Assembly (NCBI GenBank): GCA_963682055.1 | Contig: OY821750.1 | Coordinates: 4,280,501 to 4,344,500 of the forward strand | Source: Primula veris | Taxonomy: Eukaryota > Streptophyta > Magnoliopsida > Ericales > Primulaceae | DNA: 64,000 nucleotides | Reading direction: 5' to 3' | Shown: in pieces, positions 11,658-23,672 of the stretch | Position numbering within the stretch: position 1 is the first letter of the stretch | Layout: the number at the start of each line of letters is the position of its first letter | Translations under genes and position numbers: made by a program | The notes under the pieces: generated by a model | The model's database searches: none | What the model saw: the letters and a program-made list of their open reading frames with translations, nothing else | Told to the model about the DNA's origin: nothing

Positions 11658-12925
11658 TGTTAGGACCAGATTTCTGGTCTAAATATTGTTTATTGTCTAT
11701 TGGTTTTTACTAGATAAATCCTAACTGTTATTAAGAACTAAGACAGTGTTGACAGGTTTCAAGTACTAGTTGCAACCTCAGTTACAACCTACTAAGACAG
11801 TAGTGTTAGGTTTCAAGTACCAGTTGCAACCTCAGTTACAACCTGCTTAGACAACGTTGATGGTTTCAAGTACCAGTTGCAACCTCTGTTGCAACCACAG
11901 TTCAACCTGCTGTTAAAACAGAATTCTGTCAAGTTCTGTAATTCTGCATTACTACTATTTAATTGTTAATCATTTGTTTTAAAGTATGCAGGATATATTC
12001 TCATATGTTTCTAAAGGTTTAGTATGCGTTTATTGAGAATATCAAAGTGGTAAGGAAAGATTTCCTAAAAGATATAAAGAGATTAGTTTATAAGGTTATG
12101 TTTCCTTTTAATATGTATCTCTATTCTTATGCTTGTCCTTATCACTTGTTTCAATCTTTTGTTCCTTATCTATATTCAGTATAATTCGTTTAAAGATTCA
12201 ATGTAATATGGAGTTAGGTGTTTCATATATATATGGAAAGATATTATCTCTAAAAGATATTATCTTTATATGTTTCCTAGTTATAGGAAAAGACTAACTC
12301 CTACTTTCAAGCTTGTTATTAAACAGGTATTAACTTATGAAGATTGATGTCAATCCTACAAAAGGCAGACATGCAATATGGAGAGATTGAAGCCAATCAA
12401 AAGAAGTCAAAAGCAATCATAAAAAGTCTTGAAGCAAGAAGATTGTTTTTACTTATAAATAGTTAATAACTTAGCTTGTAAAAAGGTGAGTGTTCTAAAT
12501 TATAAAGAACTTATTTTCTAGAGAGAATACACGTGAGCTTTAAAAAGAAAACAATGGTGGGATGCCATTGATTTATAAGTGATAGTTATAGAGTAGGAGC
12601 AATATAGTGATAGGCAGAAAAACCTAGAGGGAGTCTAAGTTTTTCATTAAGACTTGAGTCATATATTGTAATCTTTTTATAATATCATAATCTGGGTAAG
12701 TGCCCCGGAGACGTAGCCTAGTTAGGTGAACTCCGTTGTTAAATGTGCGTGTGAATTATTTTCAAGTACATTTAATTTTAAAACAGTTCTGTCCATTAAT
12801 ACACTTGGTTCCAACTGCAGTTCCAACATCACTTGGAACCTTATACACTTGGTTCCAACTGCAGTTCCAACCCCACTTGGAACCTTACTGTAAAACTGCA
12901 TCTAGAACAGCGGATAGGAATTTCA
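11658..12925 (+). repeat. 3' LTR of copia element 1
   Basis: 1268 bp, same length as the 5' LTR, TGTTAGG...ATTTCA. The TATA box is repeated near 12454. Differences from the 5' LTR seen by eye include caagtaCCag/caagtaCTag, ttaaaGcag/ttaaaAcag, cagacGtg/cagacAtg, gtgTgtg/gtgAgtg and actgCaaa/actgTaaa. Confidence 0.95.
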
Positions 12926-15856
12926 CTATGAACGTCACCAAATTAGCTATAAACACTTTAGCGTCATAATAATAAATAAAATGTATGTCAAAATTAGGTC
13001 TTTTTCTTGTTATGTAAAAAACTCATGGTTAAGATCTATTTTAAACTTAGGTACAAATATGCTACTTCTTTTTAATTTTTGTTTTAAACTTTGATGATAC
13101 GTTAATATGTATCAAATCTTAGTTTTTTTTTTTTTTTTTAAAGTTTGTATGTGTATTAATCAATGATTTTCCATTCTAACTTTAATCTATATACTTCCAA
13201 CTAAAGCAGTACTACCTTCCTCTTAGCAATAGATAAGGCTAATGCGATCTGGATTATTTTACAAAGTAATGAATTTGGCCTGTTTTTTACTATTTTGACT
13301 ACAAGTAATAGCATTAAAATGCTAGATGCAGTTTTATATCAATTTTATATCAATTACTAGACTCGTCATATAAAACTTTAATGTAAGAGTACATAGCTAT
13401 ACTTATTTAATTTTAATTGTTAATGGAAAAAGAACATGACAATGACTATTCTTCATTGTATAGGCTTGGGAAAAAAATCATTATAAAAACTATTAAGTAA
13501 AAAAACATTTGTTTAATTTTGCTTATGACCCCTAAAATGCTGAAGACGCCATGCCATAGTAAGATGTAAGAACGGAAACGAGCGCATAAAGGAAGAGAGC
13601 ATAGATGTATAATAACGAGGATTTAGAGAAATGAAAGAGCGGGATGGCATATAGAAAAGGAGAAACACAAAAAAATTATATTGGGAGAGAAGAGAAACTT
13701 CATGCACTTATAAAATAATTATTTACACAACTATTACATCATGTTAATACACTATTTGTAAGAGTAGTGAGAACAAAAATGCAGTTTTGTTTTGTAACGT
13801 TTGCGTTTTCACTCATTTCGCAAGTAATTAATGAAACAGTATAATAAGTGTGCATTTCATTGACTTACACTTATAAACATGTCATATTTTTATTTATTTT
13901 AATCATATATGTACATATTAAATAATATTTTATTATAACTACTAAACGTACCGTTGATATTCAAGTTATCATCAACGAAATTGCATATTCAATGCGTGTT
14001 GACCATTTGTAGTTCCATTGACATGAATTTATTATATGGAAGCTAATTCGGTATATTTGGAAAAATAAAATAAAATATTGACATAATCCTTCCCAAAAGA
14101 AAAAGTAATGATATATCGCTTTTGACAAAATCACAGTACTTAAATATATTATTTTATTAAATAATCATAATGGCAATGTTACAAAAACGATGATATATAT
14201 ATCTCTCCCATTCTCTTTTTTATTGTGTTATATTTTCGCTCTGATACCGGAATTAGTCTGAAACCACATCCACCGTGCATCTGCCCGTTTTCGAGTTAAA
14301 AATATTCCTCTCTGTTATTGGTAAGAAATCTATACCATCTCTAAATTTTCCGTTTCACTAGATGAACTTGCATTAACCGAGAGTCTTCATAAATTGAATT
14401 TATGGAATATGAGTTCCTATGTTTGCTTTATAGTCTTTAACTCGAATTTTAAATAATATAAATATTCATTTATTGAATGTTATCTTATAAAAAAATTATA
14501 AGACGAGTTCCTGCATATATATATATATATATCATATATAATAAACTTCTTGTTGATACTTGTATATTGTATTTTTTATTTTAAGAGATAAATGACCTTT
14601 TGTTTTACAACAGACTGGTTTTCCTAACAAATGTCTCGCCACATTGTTTAATCATTTAATATGTTTCCAAAATCAAGTTGTATTTAAACAAAAAAAACTA
14701 TTTCCATATATATGATAACATTATAGCATTATCATTTTTATGTGTTTGATCTACTTAAATAAAGAAAATTTTATTAATGTATTACTATAATAAAAAAAAT
14801 TTAACAAAATATCATATGGAGTACATAGTTAACCAGTGGCCAATGGACACTGGTTAACATTTCTGTTTTGCTAAAAAGGCTAAACATAGAGAAAACCAGT
14901 AGACGAGATGTTATCTAAATGTATATATAATCGGGCTTTGATGCAGATTCATGTATATGTATATAATATATGAAAAAACCTTGGTCAAACATTTGAGCAA
15001 TCGTAGACATTGGTTAAGAGCATGTATGGTATATATTACACTTAATTTAATATAGCAATTCATTTATAAAAATTCTATAACTCGGTATATTAAATGTATT
15101 AATTTGATAATCCAATAATATTATGGTATATAAACAATAATGTTATGGTATATATGCAATGATATTTACATTAAATGTAACTTGAATTATGAAACTAATT
15201 TAAATATTTCGGGGCACTCGTTAGCAAAACCTATGAGACATATGAGATCTCTTTGAAGTTCTAATTTAGTATTGACAAATTGAGATCACAATCTAAGATG
15301 GTGTGTGTATTTTTATAACTTTGTGTACTTAGAGTTGTTTAATGCTCAATTGGAAACAAGCTTTTTTTATTCATCTTGTAAATTGTTTCCCAAAGGCACT
15401 GTCTGTGCTTATATTTATTTTTTCTTTATTTTATGCATTGCTGTATCTGTTACAAAGATACTAGTATGAGGAAACATATATATGGGGAACATATTTACTT
15501 GATCCACAATTGTATGACTATTTAGGCTAATGAATACAGGAAACATATTTACTTGATCCACAAGTTTCTGCTTGGTTCTACAATTTGTCAAATAAAATAA
15601 AAACATAAAATATTATCTGAAAAACGTTGTTTTATTAGAAAACATGGAATCGGTCTCTTATATATATATGTTCCTTCTTTTTGTGGATGTATATGTGAAA
15701 CAAAACTCTTTCCTACTTCAAATAAAATTCTACACTAATTTGTATTCCGTTTTCTAGTAGGAATAATAGAAATCCACTCCCAAGTTTAAATAGCAAAACT
15801 ATAATAGACCCCAAATAACTAAAAATCTTTAACAGTATATTTATTATAACAGTAAC
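12926..15856. other. Upstream region of F-box gene 1 (duplication unit 1)
   Basis: From about 13205 this DNA is repeated upstream of the other F-box genes (21171-23197, 32216-33565, 48527-51009), for example the shared 'cagtactaccttcc', 'gaatttg(g/a)cctgttttt' and 'gttatcatcaacgaaatt' blocks. It is the undisturbed version: it lacks the copia, Mutator-like and element 3 insertions and serves as the empty site for them. No gene is seen; the ORFs are short and AT-driven. A tandem 'ggaaacatatttacttgatccaca' unit (abbreviated) occurs twice near 15470-15560. Confidence 0.75.
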
Positions 15857-16930
15857 ATGGCTGATCTTATTCCTGGGCTACACAACCATGGCGCTTATCA
15901 ATTCCTCTACCGGTTGCCTTACGACAAACTTAAGAAGTTGAAAAAAGTGTCTCCTGAATGGAAGGCTGAGATTGAAAGACCCGGTTTTCACAGCACAAGA
16001 CGTTCCCTTGGATTGACCCAACCCGTCATAGTTGTGGTTCAACGTTGGGAAGACCCTTCATGGAAGAAATTCTATCCCAATTACTATGACGCGACCATAT
16101 TTAGGCTCGCTCTTTTTAGACAAGATACGGGTCGTTGGTCGTATCTGAAACATATCCCTAAGTACCCAAAAAGTTTTCCTCCTTATTGCACTGTCGTAGG
16201 AGTTGGTATGGAACTTGTGGTTCTAGGTGGACTCGACCCAAATAATTATGAAAAACAACTGGATTCTGTTTTTATATACAACTTTTTATCGCGTAGATGG
16301 AGATGTGGCGCGAGAATGCCAGACCAAGGTCAGATAATGCACTTTGGATGTTGTTCGGATTTTGAAAATACAATTTATCTTGTTGGTGGTTCTGATGAGA
16401 ATCATATAACATCTAAATCTGTTATGGCATATGACGTGGCACAAGATAATTGGACAAGACTACCTGATATGGCGAAGGCTCGAGTAGAGTGTCAGGTAGC
16501 GTTTCACCAAGGGAAGCTTCATGTGATTCACGAATACAACTTGTGTTTCGGTGGTCCAGTCAAGATGGATATAGATATATTAGATGTAAGAAGAAGGCGT
16601 TGGGACTCTTTGGTAACAGAAAACGGTGTTTGTCGAGGAATATATGTCGATGGGATAGAGACGTGTATGTATAAGTGTTGTGAGCAAAGTCGGAAGATTT
16701 TCAAGAGAGAGGGCGCTGCATGGAGTGTTGTGACGGACGTACCAGAAAAAGTAGAACGCGTCTACTATTCGACCATGTGGGGGAATAAACTATTGGTAGT
16801 TTGTTCTGTCAAATTTGATAAGGTGGGGTGTTTCACGCTTGATCTGAAGACGCTTGTATGGAGGAAGTTGGATATGGTCCCCCCAAATTATACTCACAGT
16901 ATTATGTCGGGTTGCTATCTCGAAATATAA
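15857..16930 (+). CDS. F-box/kelch-repeat protein, copy 1 (KMD-like family)
   Basis: An intronless 357-residue protein. The N-terminus (residues 2-42, starting ADLIPGL) aligns in position with the F-box of plant KISS-ME-DEADLY-type F-box/kelch proteins, and the C-terminal SGCYLEI fits that family's ending. Kelch-like blades: about 116-155 (VVLGGLD... RRWRCGARMP), 163-207 (IYLVGGSDE... DNWTRLPDM) and a degenerate one at 210-252 (LDVRRRRWDSL). Known members recruit targets such as type-B response regulators or phenylalanine ammonia-lyase to SCF ubiquitin ligases; the target here is unknown. Oddity: the usual F-box Leu-Pro pair reads Leu-His (residues 8-9), which may weaken SKP1 binding. The start follows an AT-rich leader with TATA-like tttaaatag and ctataatag 50-70 bp upstream. 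It differs from copies 2 and 3 at about 10 and 13 residues. Confidence 0.9.
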   Translation: MADLIPGLHNHGAYQFLYRLPYDKLKKLKKVSPEWKAEIERPGFHSTRRSLGLTQPVIVVVQRWEDPSWKKFYPNYYDATIFRLALFRQDTGRWSYLKHIPKYPKSFPPYCTVVGVGMELVVLGGLDPNNYEKQLDSVFIYNFLSRRWRCGARMPDQGQIMHFGCCSDFENTIYLVGGSDENHITSKSVMAYDVAQDNWTRLPDMAKARVECQVAFHQGKLHVIHEYNLCFGGPVKMDIDILDVRRRRWDSLVTENGVCRGIYVDGIETCMYKCCEQSRKIFKREGAAWSVVTDVPEKVERVYYSTMWGNKLLVVCSVKFDKVGCFTLDLKTLVWRKLDMVPPNYTHSIMSGCYLEI

Positions 16931-18980
16931 AGTTACATTGTTGCAGTATTTTTATTTTTCAGATTCGTGTTGCATTGCAACCTTGAATTAAGATCGTATT
17001 TTGTTGTTTATTTCAGTTTGAGATTCCAGTAATATTGAGTTGTAAAACAATTTCTTGCTCCAGTTTCATATTTGATTATAGTCTCTCATGTTTGGTTTTC
17101 CAAGAGATCCAGATTATCAACAGTAAAACTTGGTAATTAATAATGAAGTTTTGGGCCTATTTTTTTTCCCAACAAGTCGTAGCTTAGTAGTATTTTTTAT
17201 GTTACATATGTGAAGTTCCAAAGAAACCATTAGTAGTTTACCGGTACTTTTGTATCGGAGCAAGAAAGATTTTAACTGATTATATCAAGCAAGTTGTTTG
17301 GTGAAGCTTTTAACTGATCAATTTCAGAAAAGTACTGCCAATGAAATATGCCCATGAATGTATACTTTTTAGAGAGATTTCTCATCCTATAGAGAGAATA
17401 TGTAGCCGCTAAATTAGCATTAATTTTTGTTTCTAAACAATTTTTTGAAGCCTACAGAGAAATAGAATCTCTCTATTCCTCGAACTCTTGAAATTATATT
17501 TGCTGAACATGAATCTTTCGGTACTCATTTGTATCCCTTTCTCGTATACTGAAGTTAATATGTGATTTTTGTAGTCCTGGGCAGGGCCCGTTTTTGGTTT
17601 AATATATTTCTGAATTACCCAAAAAAAATCTTGTATACCAAGGATGATTTAGATTTTAGAGTTCCTTATGGACATCTACTTTTCATAAAGCAGAGCTAAA
17701 ACATCGAAGACGGTCATACGTTTCGTCAAGACCTCTCAAGATTTGATTTTCTTTGTGATCGTCCACCGGACAGCTACACAATTTTTAGAAATATGGCCCA
17801 GCGAATTTATTGGTTGAAAACAAGATCGACAGCTATAAGATTTCACTTCAGCCTATAGATTGCACAAAGAATTAAACCAGTCTAAAGAAAATCATGCTTA
17901 AAATGTCGTAAACCTGTATGTTACATTGTTTGTTGTGTTTGTGCCAACAAAATTCTGTCATGTTCTCGAGCCTACTCGTGAGCTTTTGCCTAGTATCTAC
18001 GGTTTTTATGTATAGGTTTGCTCGTTGCACAGGATTCTGTCTGGATTCTCGAAAATTAAAGTGTTTCTAGTCAAAAACTTTTGTTTCACAAAAAGCAAGT
18101 CATGGTAACTGATTGATGTAAAAATGTATCAGGTTGTTGACTAGCTATAATTAACCATCGTAAACAAAATAAACCGGTTATAGAGAATTTCAAACAAGAA
18201 TAGGCAAGAAGAATTTGAATAGAATAAAACATGTGATAGGGAAAAACATTTTCTAAAATTCCCAACTCATGAAATAAACTAGTCTATGTTCTTCTGGAAA
18301 ATTCCTAACTCTATTTAAAATTAACTCAAATTCGCTTTTATACTCTTTGAGGTTACCATTTTGTTTTAGTTTGATTAGAAGATTTAAAAGATTATATTAA
18401 ATTAAATTATATGAGTATCTTTTGATTATTTGTTCAGCGAATTCTTCCTAAGTAGTAATTAATTACTTTGTTTTTTATATTGAAACAAAATGAAAGTTTG
18501 ATCTTTAAAAGGGAATATTAAGTGATTAATTTTCTGGTGTTTTTGTATAAATTGAAAACCGATTTGATTTATAAACCCACAATCAAAACATTTTTCATCA
18601 AAAAAATTGGGGACTAAGTCTTGCTCTTCTGATGTTGATTTGATCCACCGCAAAATGCTGACTCTTTATCTTTTCTAATTATTTTTTGTAATTTGATTAC
18701 TACGCTGTAATACTTGATGTTCAAAAAAGTCTGGGAGAATCATTGATTAGCACTTAAAAGACACTCAATATCTAGAAACTCACATTGTCAATTCTTAATT
18801 AAGATTTGGTATTTCCGGAAGTGGCATTAGTGAGAATAAAAGTTAAACTAAAGAGTAAAAAAAATTGACGTCACTGAGAATTTGTACCTAAGTTGAAAAG
18901 ATATTTTTAACCACGTGTTTTTCATAATTAAGTCTCAAATTATAATATACTAAATGGCCATGTTCCTAAAAGGATTGCTC
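16931..18980. other. Downstream region of F-box gene 1
   Basis: Non-coding; closely repeated after gene 2 (44928-47040) and in part after gene 3 (54082-56650). It includes the likely 3' UTR. The 64-residue ORF on the minus strand near 18459-18653 has a counterpart near 46450 with substitutions but no recognisable domain; I do not call it a gene. Confidence 0.7.
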
Positions 18981-19597
18981 TTTTCTCATTGATTTTTCTT
19001 TGTTCATCAAGACTGTTTCAGAAGTAAGGCTTAATACAAATCAATTTTCTGACTTGTTGCTAGTGTTTGTGGGTATTATGGTAGGGTTTGAGATGGTTGT
19101 GAGTTTGGCGATGGTGGATTTTGTTGCGGTTTGTGAGTATTTGATCCTTTCCGGACATGGAAAATCTGCTCTTATACCGATTTGTTTTTCTCATTGATTT
19201 TTCTTTGTTCGTCAAGACTGTTTCAGAAGTAAGGCTTATAACAAATCAATTTTCTGACCTGTTGCTAGTGTTTGTGGGTATTATGGTAGGGTTTGAGATG
19301 GTTGTGAGTTTGGCGATGGTGGATTTTGTTGCGGTTTGTGAGTATTTGATCCTTTCCGGACATGGAAAATCTGCTCTTATACCGATTTGTTTTTCTCATT
19401 GATTTTTCTTTGTTCGTCAAGACTGTTTCAGAAGTAAGGCTTATAACAAATCAATTTTCTGACCTGTTGCTAGTGTTTGTGGGTACTATGGTAGGGTTTG
19501 AGATCGTTGTGTGAGTTTGGCGATGGTGGATTTTGTTGCGGTTTGTGAGTATTTGATCCTTTCCGGACATGGAAAATCTGCTCTTATACCGATTTGT
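18981..19597 (+). repeat. Three tandem copies of a 205-bp unit
   Basis: Units start at about 18981, 19186 and 19391 and are nearly identical; the third has a 2-bp insertion (ttgtGTgag). Each begins 'ttttctcattgatttttc' and ends 'cttataccgatttgt'. A 65- to 81-residue ORF in each is a by-product of the repeat. At the matching place in unit 2 (about 46980-47050) only the first 60 bp of one unit is present, so expansion or loss is specific to unit 1. Confidence 0.92.
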
Positions 19598-20362
19598 AGA
19601 GTATGAAGTGTTTCATATGAATTTAAGAAAAATACTCATAATTTGATCAATAACTGAAACAAGAACAAAAAGTAAATTGGTTTATATATGCATATGCATA
19701 AACCTCAACTCTTACATTTAATCCATATATATACTAATTTGAAAGAAATTCAAACTACATGGATGTTTTTTAACCCTTGATCATGAATAACTCGTAGGAA
19801 AACCGGTCTACGATAAACCAATCAAACCACCGCCTACTATAATCCTACGACTTATATTACTACAAGCTAATACAATCCGACGGTTCATAATAGCACTTAT
19901 ACAATACAGAAATACCTGACTTGTGGAAATAAAATCAAATTAACCTGCCTTCTCTCTTTTCTTCATCCTCTCTAAAATGGATGTTTTAATTTAGGTTTTA
20001 ATATCGACGTGTGTTATGGTATAATAGCTTGTTTTATGAAGACTCGCATGATGAATTGAACCAATAATTGTCGATACTCCAGAATACGCTTGTTGTACAA
20101 TTTTGATATGTTACGTGACTGATTAATAATATATTACAATTATTTTTGATATGTTACGTGACATATATTACAATTAACTAAATGAAAAACTTCAAGATTT
20201 TGTATTCACAGAGAGCAAAATTCAAATGCAACATAAGAGATTCGGTTTAATTCTTTTTATTTATTTATTGTTACATTCGGTTGAAACCAAGTGCGGTCAC
20301 TTTTTTTTTCCAAATTTTATGTAAGTGATGGTAACTTATTGTGTTAAATGTATATGGTCATT

Positions 20363-20364
<2 letters not shown>
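19598..20364. other. Intergenic, no gene seen
   Basis: AT-rich sequence. From about 20205 it matches 47050-47205 of the next unit ('gcaaaattcaaatgcaac', 'accaagtgcggtcac'). It includes a local duplication of 'tttttgatatgttacgtgac' at about 20101 and 20144. Confidence 0.55.

Positions 20365-20430
<66 letters not shown>
20365..20430. repeat. (TA)n microsatellite
   Basis: About 33 uninterrupted TA dinucleotides. Two overlapping 'ORFs' reading Ile-Tyr repeats are artefacts of it. It is preceded by ATATGGTCATTGA; the inverse TCAATGACCATAT follows another TA run at 20880-20911. Confidence 0.95.
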
Positions 20431-20431
<1 letters not shown>

Positions 20432-21170
20432 TGCGCACCTCGCCCACGCGCATGGTGTAATGCGTGGATTAGTGATAATTTTTTCGCACAACAAATGTTT
20501 GTTCTACTGAAAAAACTCAAATTACAGTAAATTTTTGATAAAAAAAAAGTACAAATATACTACTAATAAAAACGGAATTAATTGAATTGGATTAAAAATA
20601 AATTAAAATATCTTACCAGTGAGTTTCAGATTATGAAGTTTCCTATCAAAAATATATACATATATAGAGAGAGATGAAGATGGGAATGATTTATTATGAA
20701 AACTGAAAAGGCAGTTACTTTGGAAAGAGGCAGATATCTATTTGGGTTGTTTCTTTTTCAACCCTTCATCACTTATTTTGGTCTTTTGTATTTTATCTAT
20801 TTGTAATTTATGTTAATTAAAGAAGTTTTAATTAATTATTTGTTTCAAGGCCTCACAAGGGCTCTTAACATAAAGTAATAGTATATATATATATATATAT
20901 CAATGACCATATATTTCTCGTGCATTTATATAATTTTCGTTGCATATACATAATAAGTATATATATTTTTAAAATATGGGTATATTTTGCGGTTCTATAA
21001 TTCATGTATGCGGGTCGGTTCCGCGGGTCGGTTCCATGGTATAGAGTTAAAAACCATACCCGTACCAAGAACCAGCGGTATCGGGTTGAGTAGACCAAAA
21101 ACAGTTTCGTAACGGGTCGGTTATTACGGTTTTTGGATATCTCCTGTTCGGTTTTGTTTTTAACACCGCT
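20431..21170. other. Intergenic spacer between duplication units 1 and 2
   Basis: No gene. 20911-21170 is repeated at 48280-48526 ('cgtgcatttata', 'cgggtcggtt', 'aaccagcggt') and is rich in 'gggtcggtt' blocks typical of decayed hAT-type elements. A short 'cgcgggtcggttcc' duplication is present near 21007-21030. Confidence 0.5.
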
Positions 21171-22974
21171 AAGCAGTACTATCCTCCCCATAGTAATTAG
21201 ATAAGGCTAATGCGGTCGGGATTATTTTACCAAGTAATGAATTTGACCTCTTTTTTACTATTTTGACTACAAGTAATAGCATTAAAATGGTAGATGCAAT
21301 TATATATCAATTACTAGACTTGTCAGATAAAACTTTAATGTAAGAGTACATAGCTATACTTATTTAATTGTTAAAGGAAAAAGAACATGACAATGACTAT
21401 TCTTCATTGTATAGGCTTGGAAAAAAATCATTATAAAAACTATACGTAAAAAACATTTGTTTAATTTTGCTTATAACCCCTAAAATGCGGAAGACGCCAT
21501 GCCATATTAATATGTAAGAACGAAGACGAACGCATAAAGGAAGAGAGTATATATAGATGTATATATATAATAAAGAGAATTTAGAGAAATAAGAGAGAGG
21601 GATGTCATATAGAAAGAAGACAGACAAAAAAATTATAGTGGGAGAGAAGCTCATGCACTTATAAAATAGTTATTTACATACAACTCTTATACCATGTTAA
21701 TACACTATTTGTAAGAGCATTGAAAACAAAAATGCAGTTTCGTTATGTAATGTTTGCGTTTTTACTACTTTCGCAAGTAATTGATGAAGCAGTATAGTAA
21801 GTGTGCATTTCATTGACTTACACTTATAAACATGACACATTTTTTATTTATTTTAATCATATATGTACATATTAAATAAAATTTTATTATAACTACCAAA
21901 CGTACCGTTGATATTCAAGTTATCATCAACGAAATTACATATCCAATGCGTATTGGCCGCTTGTAATTCCATTGACATTAATTTATAATATGGAAGCTAA
22001 TTCGGTATATTTGGAAAAATAAAATAAAATCTTTTGAGATAATCCTTCCCAAAAGAAAAAGTAATGACATCTCGTTTTTGACAAAATCACAGCATTTAAA
22101 TGTATTATTTTATTAAATAATCATAATGGCAATGTTACAAAAACGATGATATATATATCCCTCCCCTTCTCTTTTCTATTGTGTTATATTTTCTCTCTGA
22201 TACCGGAATTAGTCTGATACCACATCCACCTTCCACCTGCCCGTTTTCGAGTTAAAAATACACGTCTCTGTTACTGGTAAGAAATCTATACCATCTCTAA
22301 ATCTTCCATTTCACTAGATGTACTTGCATTAACCGAGAGTTTTCATGAATTGAATTCATGGAACAGTGGTTCCGGTGTTTGGTTTATAGTTTTCATCTTG
22401 AATTTTAAATAATATAAATATTCATTTATTGATTGTTATTTTATAAAACAATTATAAGATGAGTTCCTGCCTATATATATCATATATAAAAACTTGTTGA
22501 TTCTTTGTTTTACAACAGACTGGTTTTCCTAAAAAAATACATTTATTGATTGTTATCTTATAAAAGAGACTGGTTTTCCTATATATATCATTTATTTTTA
22601 TTTTAAGAGATAAAAGACATTTTGTTTTACAACAGATTGGTTTTCCTAAAAAAATGTCCCGCCACATTGTTTAATCATTTAATATGTTTTCAAAAGCAAG
22701 TTGTATTTAAACCAAAAAAACTATTTCCATATATATGATAACAGTATAGCAATATCATTTTTATGTGTTTGGTCTATTTAAACAAGAAAATTTTATTAAT
22801 GTATTACTATAATAAAAAAAATTTAAACAAAATCTCATATGCAGTACATCGTTAACCAGTGCCCAATGGACATTGGTTAACATTTCTATTTTGCTAAGAA
22901 GGCTAAACATAGAGAAAAACAGTGGACAAGATCCTCTCTAAATGTATATATAATCGGACTTTCATTTAGATTCA

Positions 22975-23013
<39 letters not shown>

Positions 23014-23197
23014 CATATGGGAAAAGTTTAATTAAACATTTCTGCAATCGTAGACATTGGTTAAGCATGTATGGGATATATTACATTTAATTTTATATAG
23101 TAATTCATTTATAAAAATTTCATAACTAAGTAAATTAAATGCATTAATTTGATAATATATTAATGTTATGCTATATATGCAATAATGTTATGGTATA
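21171..23197. other. Upstream segment of duplication unit 2a
   Basis: About 2 kb, strongly similar to 13205-15160 and 48527-50620. It stops abruptly at the copia element 3 LTR at 23198, inside the shared 'aataatgttatggtata' block, so the F-box gene expected downstream of this copy is missing. It holds a TA microsatellite at 22980-23012. No coding sequence. Confidence 0.7.
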
Positions 23198-23672
23198 TAA
23201 AAAATACGTTTACCTAATGTTCCGAATGCTGTTATGCGTTTCAGTTATAACCGAGATATTATTTCAGTTATAACTGAAGAGTTCTGACAGAATAGTAAAT
23301 AACACACGACGTTTAATTACGAAGTTCGATGTACTCACCACATCTACGTCTCCGAGGTACTCACCCAATATTTATTGTATTGTCAAGCTTACAATAGTAG
23401 ACTCAAGTCTTACAATACTAATGACCCGCTCACTAGTGTTTGCCTATCAAATTATTTCTCCTAGCTAACACCTCTCAATATCTAATGACATTCCGTCACG
23501 AATTTCTCTAAAAGAATAATATTTTCTCTATAATATTTCGTGGGTCTCTCCCTCTATTTGCTGTATAATCTATGATGTAGAGACACAAAATATTTGAATC
23601 TAATAGCCTTTATTTATAGCTTTACAAAAAATTCTAATCTTAATCAAATAGGAAGTATTTCCTTTTTCTCTC

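Larger units (their letters stand above)
4039..12925 (+). mobile_element. Complete Ty1/copia retrotransposon 1 (Sirevirus-like), 8887 bp
   Basis: Two 1268-bp direct LTRs, each TG...CA, bound an interior with an initiator-Met tRNA primer site, a gag-pol frame in the copia order (protease, integrase, reverse transcriptase, RNase H), and several polypurine tracts before the 3' LTR. The flanks are CTATT (left) and CTATG (right), a 5-bp target duplication with one mismatch. By eye the two LTRs differ at only about five positions, so insertion was recent. The large gag, the long 3' region, the repeated polypurine tracts and the ORF3 relic point to the Sirevirus/Maximus lineage; that placement is inference. 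It is not autonomous as written: gag has an early stop and ORF3 is deleted. Confidence 0.95.

Noticed and set aside
18459..18653. Minus-strand 64-residue ORF also found at 46450-46644
   Set aside because: Kept in both copies only because the segments are recent duplicates; substitutions look unconstrained and no domain is recognisable.
19000..19402. 65- and 81-residue ORFs in the 205-bp array
   Set aside because: The same peptide recurs because the DNA is tandemly repeated; a typical chance ORF with no start context or homologue known to me.
20325..20530. Two small ORFs with poly Ile-Tyr
   Set aside because: Artefact of the (TA)n tract at 20365-20430.
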